Positions 22,622-22,664 of a stretch of DNA of 22,664 nt are shown piece by piece. Origin of the DNA: an uncultured Bacteroidales bacterium (lineage in GTDB: Bacteria; Bacteroidota; Bacteroidia; Bacteroidales; Muribaculaceae). The stretch covers positions 1-22,664 of the forward strand of contig CALZQD010000002.1 in assembly GCA_945828175.1 (NCBI GenBank), read 5' to 3'. The notes beneath the pieces were generated by a model. That model was given only the letters and a program-made list of their open reading frames with translations. It was not told where the DNA came from and ran no database searches. Made by a program: the position numbers and the translations under genes. Each line of letters begins with the position of its first letter. Within the stretch, counting starts at the first letter, position 1.

Positions 22622-22664
22622 CTGTCTCTTATACACATCTGACGCTGCCGACGATATGCAGTGT
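22622..22664. other. Nextera/Tn5 sequencing adapter and index (artefact)
   Basis: CTGTCTCTTATACACATCT at 22622-22640 is the Tn5 mosaic end, GACGCTGCCGACGA at 22641-22654 is the Nextera i5-side adapter, and TATGCAGT at 22655-22662 fits an 8-base i5 index (reverse complement ACTGCATA). The final GT starts the P5 tail. This is library DNA left on the contig. Confidence 0.98.

Overview
The window looks like a contig from an uncultured gut-type Bacteroidales, possibly Muribaculaceae. The evidence is a SusC/SusD pair with an extra surface lipoprotein, a DUF4270 lipoprotein beside a short starch-synthase-like protein, many lipoprotein signals, and repeated Bacteroidota-type -7 promoter boxes (TAnnTTTG) in place of E. 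coli-type promoters. The family is inferred from gene content only. The last 43 bases are Illumina Nextera/Tn5 adapter plus index, not genomic DNA.

Layout: (1) 1-238 is the N-terminal part of an unrecognised minus-strand gene. (2) About 380-6760 is a visibly AT-rich accessory segment between GC-rich flanks. It holds a von Willebrand A (vWA) lipoprotein, a membrane-anchored protein ending in a WHH/LHH-like HNH-Endonuclease VII domain, a WYL-domain transcription factor, a small two-TM protein, a YaaW/UPF0174-family protein and an unrecognised 299-aa protein. (3) 6771-13131 is core: a CAU-anticodon tRNA gene, then a tightly packed minus-strand operon of six genes read from right to left (DsbD-alpha-like protein, DsbD, MazG, topoisomerase III, NUDIX hydrolase, FeoB-associated Cys-rich membrane protein). 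(4) 13258-15929 runs on the plus strand: a starch-synthase N-domain protein, a DUF4270 lipoprotein, tRNA-Thr(CGT) and tRNA-Cys(GCA). (5) 15930-16632 has no credible gene and is packed with palindromes, a 66-bp direct repeat and a heptamer microsatellite. (6) 16633-22621 is a minus-strand polysaccharide-utilisation-type operon: a truncated SusC, a SusD whose signal peptide is out of frame with its body, and a duplicated-domain lipoprotein.

The most interesting part is the accessory segment. Three promoters in it (near 524-560, 4659-4695 and 4723-4759) share one architecture: a 21-bp imperfect palindrome GTCGC-N11-GCGAC, exactly 8 nt, then a TAnnTTTG box. They drive the vWA/nuclease operon, the small-TM/WYL operon and the YaaW-family gene. 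This ties the genes into one regulon, most simply controlled by the WYL protein encoded in its middle. I infer a candidate envelope-linked stress or defence module: a periplasmic vWA lipoprotein paired with a protein that has a periplasmic beta-rich region, one TM helix, a charged linker and a cytosolic nuclease domain. I know of no described system with this composition, but no database search was possible here.
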